From an uncultured Lachnospiraceae bacterium (GTDB lineage Bacteria > Bacillota > Clostridia > Lachnospirales > Lachnospiraceae), in contig CAJUID010000005.1 in assembly GCA_910585905.1 (NCBI GenBank), positions 61,753 to 125,752 on the forward strand: a DNA stretch of 64,000 nucleotides, read 5' to 3'. A program made the position numbers and the translations under genes. This document shows positions 62,479-64,000 of this stretch, one piece after another; position 1 is the stretch's first letter, and each line of letters opens with the position of its first letter. Below the pieces are notes generated by a model. It was not told the DNA's origin. It saw only the letters and a list, made by a program, of their open reading frames with translations, and made no database searches.

Positions 62479-62623
62479 AAGTCAAATACCCCGCTACAAG
62501 CAACGGGGCATGACTTAGCTTCTTTTTAGCAAGTTCGCCCCAGAGGGGCGGGGTATTTGACCCTCGCGGCAGTCGCCAAATGCGAGCAAGCTCGCGCTTG
62601 GCTCGTTGCTTCGCGGGAATAAA
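62479..62623 (+). repeat. Dispersed structured repeat, type B copy 2 (right flank of recombinase island)
   Basis: 145 bp, same orientation as 56518-56662, one difference (CGCTACAAG for CGCTGCAAG). The single change is in the loop of the 5' hairpin and leaves the stems intact. Confidence 0.87.
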
Positions 62624-62811
62624 AAACTATATATCACTCTGCTGTAATTTCTGATACTGGTATAATCACTATTACTTTAGTCTATGTCTGCCTTACTGCA
62701 GCAATTTGTTTTCATCGGGCAGTCCCATTGCTCAAGCGTATCCGTCAGCTGTGCGCCACTATCCGCAAAACCATACGCATTCTGCAAGATAATGGCACTC
62801 AGTTAGAATAA
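62623..62811 (+). pseudogene. Possible C-terminal remnant of a membrane protein
   Basis: A plus-strand frame open directly from the edge of the repeat reads a hydrophobic segment (GIITITLVYVCLTAAICF) followed by a basic tail (HRAVPLLKRIRQ) and stops with TAA at 62809. There is no start codon with a ribosome site, so if real it is the end of a gene cut off by the repeat. Family not recognised. Confidence 0.25.
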
Positions 62812-62832
62812 AATCCGCTTCAGCAAAAACCA

Positions 62833-63126
62833 TCACTCAATTGTCAAAAAATCAGCAAATCCCGTAATATTAAATATATCCATCACATCTTCATTTACAT
62901 TTTTTATTACCATGCTGCCCTGCTTATTCATTATTTTCTGCGTTGAAAGCAGTATCCTTAATCCTGCCGATGATATATATTCCAGTTTATCGAAATCAAG
63001 TATCAGGCTCTCTATATCAGAAAGCGCCTCAATTTCCCTGCCCAGCTCTGGTGCTGAATTTGTGTCCAGCCATCCCTCGACCGAGAGAATGGCTTTCTTA
63101 TTTTCCAATGTTTTTGTAATCGTCAC
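62833..63126 (-). CDS. STAS-domain protein (anti-sigma factor antagonist type)
   Basis: The 97-residue single-domain protein starts at GTG 63126 (VTITKTLENKKAILSVEG) with GGAGG eight bases upstream; an in-frame ATG nine codons earlier contains that ribosome site. It has the STAS core LILDFDKLEYISSAGLRILLS, where a serine of the SSAG stretch is the usual phosphorylation site in SpoIIAA/RsbV proteins. No kinase or sigma gene is beside it; instead it follows a thioester-reductase gene by 41 bases, an odd pairing. Partner unknown. Confidence 0.85.
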   Translation of the reverse strand: MTITKTLENKKAILSVEGWLDTNSAPELGREIEALSDIESLILDFDKLEYISSAGLRILLSTQKIMNKQGSMVIKNVNEDVMDIFNITGFADFLTIE

Positions 63127-63167
63127 TTCTGTCACCTCCATAAAAATTAGCATAAATTTTCGTAGTA

Positions 63168-64000
63168 TTAGAGTGTATCTGAAAATTCATTCTCAAAAAA
63201 GTTCAGCCCCTCCAATGCTTTGATTGCATTTGCAAGGTATCTGTTATCCGTTATATTCCATTTGAATCCCAAACGGTAAAGCACTTCGGTTGTAAAGGCA
63301 TTATCATAATCAATCGTGTAGAGTTCCTCATCATCATGGGAAGTATAAGCTATAAGCCCCGATACCGCATCACTTGTTTCATGTTCTGCCGCATACGCAT
63401 TGACCGTCTCAATGAATTGGTCTCCAGGCATGATTTTAATGTCAAAGCCTCTCTCACGCATTTCATATATCACATCACTCATAAAAATCCTGTGGTTGTT
63501 GCAGGCATGGAATACCGTAAACCTGCTGTCTGTTCCCGCAAGACAGAGCACTGCTGCAGCTGTTTCATCAATTGGGGAAAATTCAGCGCTTTCATTCATG
63601 CTATCCATTGGAAATGCGCCAACTGCAGCGTACCCACGCAAACTCCTTAGAAAACCATTTGTGATAAAGTTAATCTGGAACTCCCCATCTCTGTGGCGGC
63701 TCATAAGATTGCCGACACGAATCACTTTCGCTTCAAGACCTTTTGCGGCCGCTTCCAGCACGGCACGTTCTGCAAGGAACTTCGTGCGTATATACTCATT
63801 GGCAATCCTCTGTCCAAAATACAGATCATTTTCAGCAAGTTTCTGATCCATCGGCGGCCTGCCGTCCATACCCTCGCCGCCTACTGATATGGTTGAAATC
63901 TGTACAAGCCTTCTATTTGCTGATGAGCAGAGATCTATCAGATATTTGACACCTGTTACATTGATTTTTTCTAACATCTCACCCGCTGCAAAATGTTTGA
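63168..64000 (-). CDS. C-terminal thioester reductase domain of a larger protein, 5' part outside window
   Basis: The frame runs off the window edge; visible residues include HFAAGEMLEKINVTGVKYLIDLC, VQISTISVGG, the YIRTK catalytic Tyr-Lys pair, AKVIRVGNLMSRHRDGEFQ and FSPIDETAAAVLCLA. This is the extended short-chain dehydrogenase fold of terminal reductase domains that release NRPS or Lys2-type products as aldehydes or alcohols using NADPH. The upstream part, likely adenylation and carrier domains, is not in view. It could also be a stand-alone reductase or polyketide-type protein. Confidence 0.8.
   Translation of the reverse strand, partial: KHFAAGEMLEKINVTGVKYLIDLCSSANRRLVQISTISVGGEGMDGRPPMDQKLAENDLYFGQRIANEYIRTKFLAERAVLEAAAKGLEAKVIRVGNLMSRHRDGEFQINFITNGFLRSLRGYAAVGAFPMDSMNESAEFSPIDETAAAVLCLAGTDSRFTVFHACNNHRIFMSDVIYEMRERGFDIKIMPGDQFIETVNAYAAEHETSDAVSGLIAYTSHDDEELYTIDYDNAFTTEVLYRLGFKWNITDNRYLANAIKALEGLNFFENEFSDTL

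Larger units (their letters stand above)
62218..62832. other. Right end of the recombinase island and gene-poor gap
   Basis: No complete gene seen. On the minus strand a short frame before 62310 ends in a plausible protein tail (IGHAVGVQCGLAA). The region holds a terminator, the type B repeat copy 2 and a plus-strand gene remnant, listed separately. Confidence 0.5.

Noticed and set aside
47781..62623. CRISPR-like interpretation of the dispersed repeats
   Set aside because: Copies are 133-145 bp, kilobases apart, with no regular spacers and no cas genes.
62623..62811. Remnant frame as the missing N-terminal half of the truncated subtilase
   Set aside because: It has a chance SDTGI string, but the rest is a hydrophobic segment plus basic tail, unlike a subtilase N terminus, and it stops soon after.

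Overview
The window looks like chromosome of a motile, gut-type Lachnospiraceae/Clostridia bacterium. The reasons are: AT-rich intergenic DNA with strong GGAGG ribosome binding sites and frequent TTG/GTG starts; a Firmicutes-type division (dcw) cluster with two tandem class B PBPs; a PyrK/PyrD type 1B dihydroorotate dehydrogenase; a KtrAB potassium system; five chemoreceptor-like proteins; three large hybrid histidine kinases; and a triple large-serine-recombinase island. I saw no rRNA, tRNA or CRISPR array. Most genes are on the minus strand.

Layout. 1-10.7 kb: 5' part of pyruvate kinase, then an apparent operon (transcribed right to left) of hybrid kinase, orphan solute-binding lipoprotein, hybrid kinase and GH120 beta-xylosidase. 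10.8-16.7 kb: a FIST-domain protein paired with a cytosolic chemoreceptor, and two membrane chemoreceptors. 16.9-19 kb: ktrB-ktrA. 19-24.8 kb: pyrC-pyrF-pyrK-pyrD, a degenerate Nudix protein and asd, whose leader RNA resembles the dispersed repeats described below. 25-32.4 kb: chemoreceptor, HisRS-like protein, a GH13-VOC fusion and a GGDEF/EAL protein. 32.5-44.5 kb: CPBP protease, then the dcw cluster (mraZ-rsmH-ftsL-pbp-pbp-murD-ftsW-ftsQ-ftsZ) behind a promoter with MraZ boxes. 44.6-47.7 kb: complete preQ1 pathway queD-queE-folE-queC-queF. 48-55 kb: thioredoxin reductase without a canonical start codon, a cytosolic hybrid kinase and a chemoreceptor. 55-62.6 kb: a 5'-truncated subtilase next to an island of three intact serine recombinases lying between 145-bp direct repeats. 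62.8-64 kb: STAS protein and the C-terminal end of a thioester-reductase protein.

The most interesting thread is a dispersed intergenic element. Two 133-bp copies (type A) are identical, and two 145-bp copies (type B) differ at one base. The types differ from each other in ways that preserve hairpins by paired substitutions. A shorter relative starts almost exactly at the predicted transcription start of asd. This suggests a structured RNA family rather than simple repeats. A second short motif family (19-nt GCACCG...GCTGGTGC palindromes) recurs at gene ends.

All functional calls are by reading translated sequence and motifs; no database search was possible.
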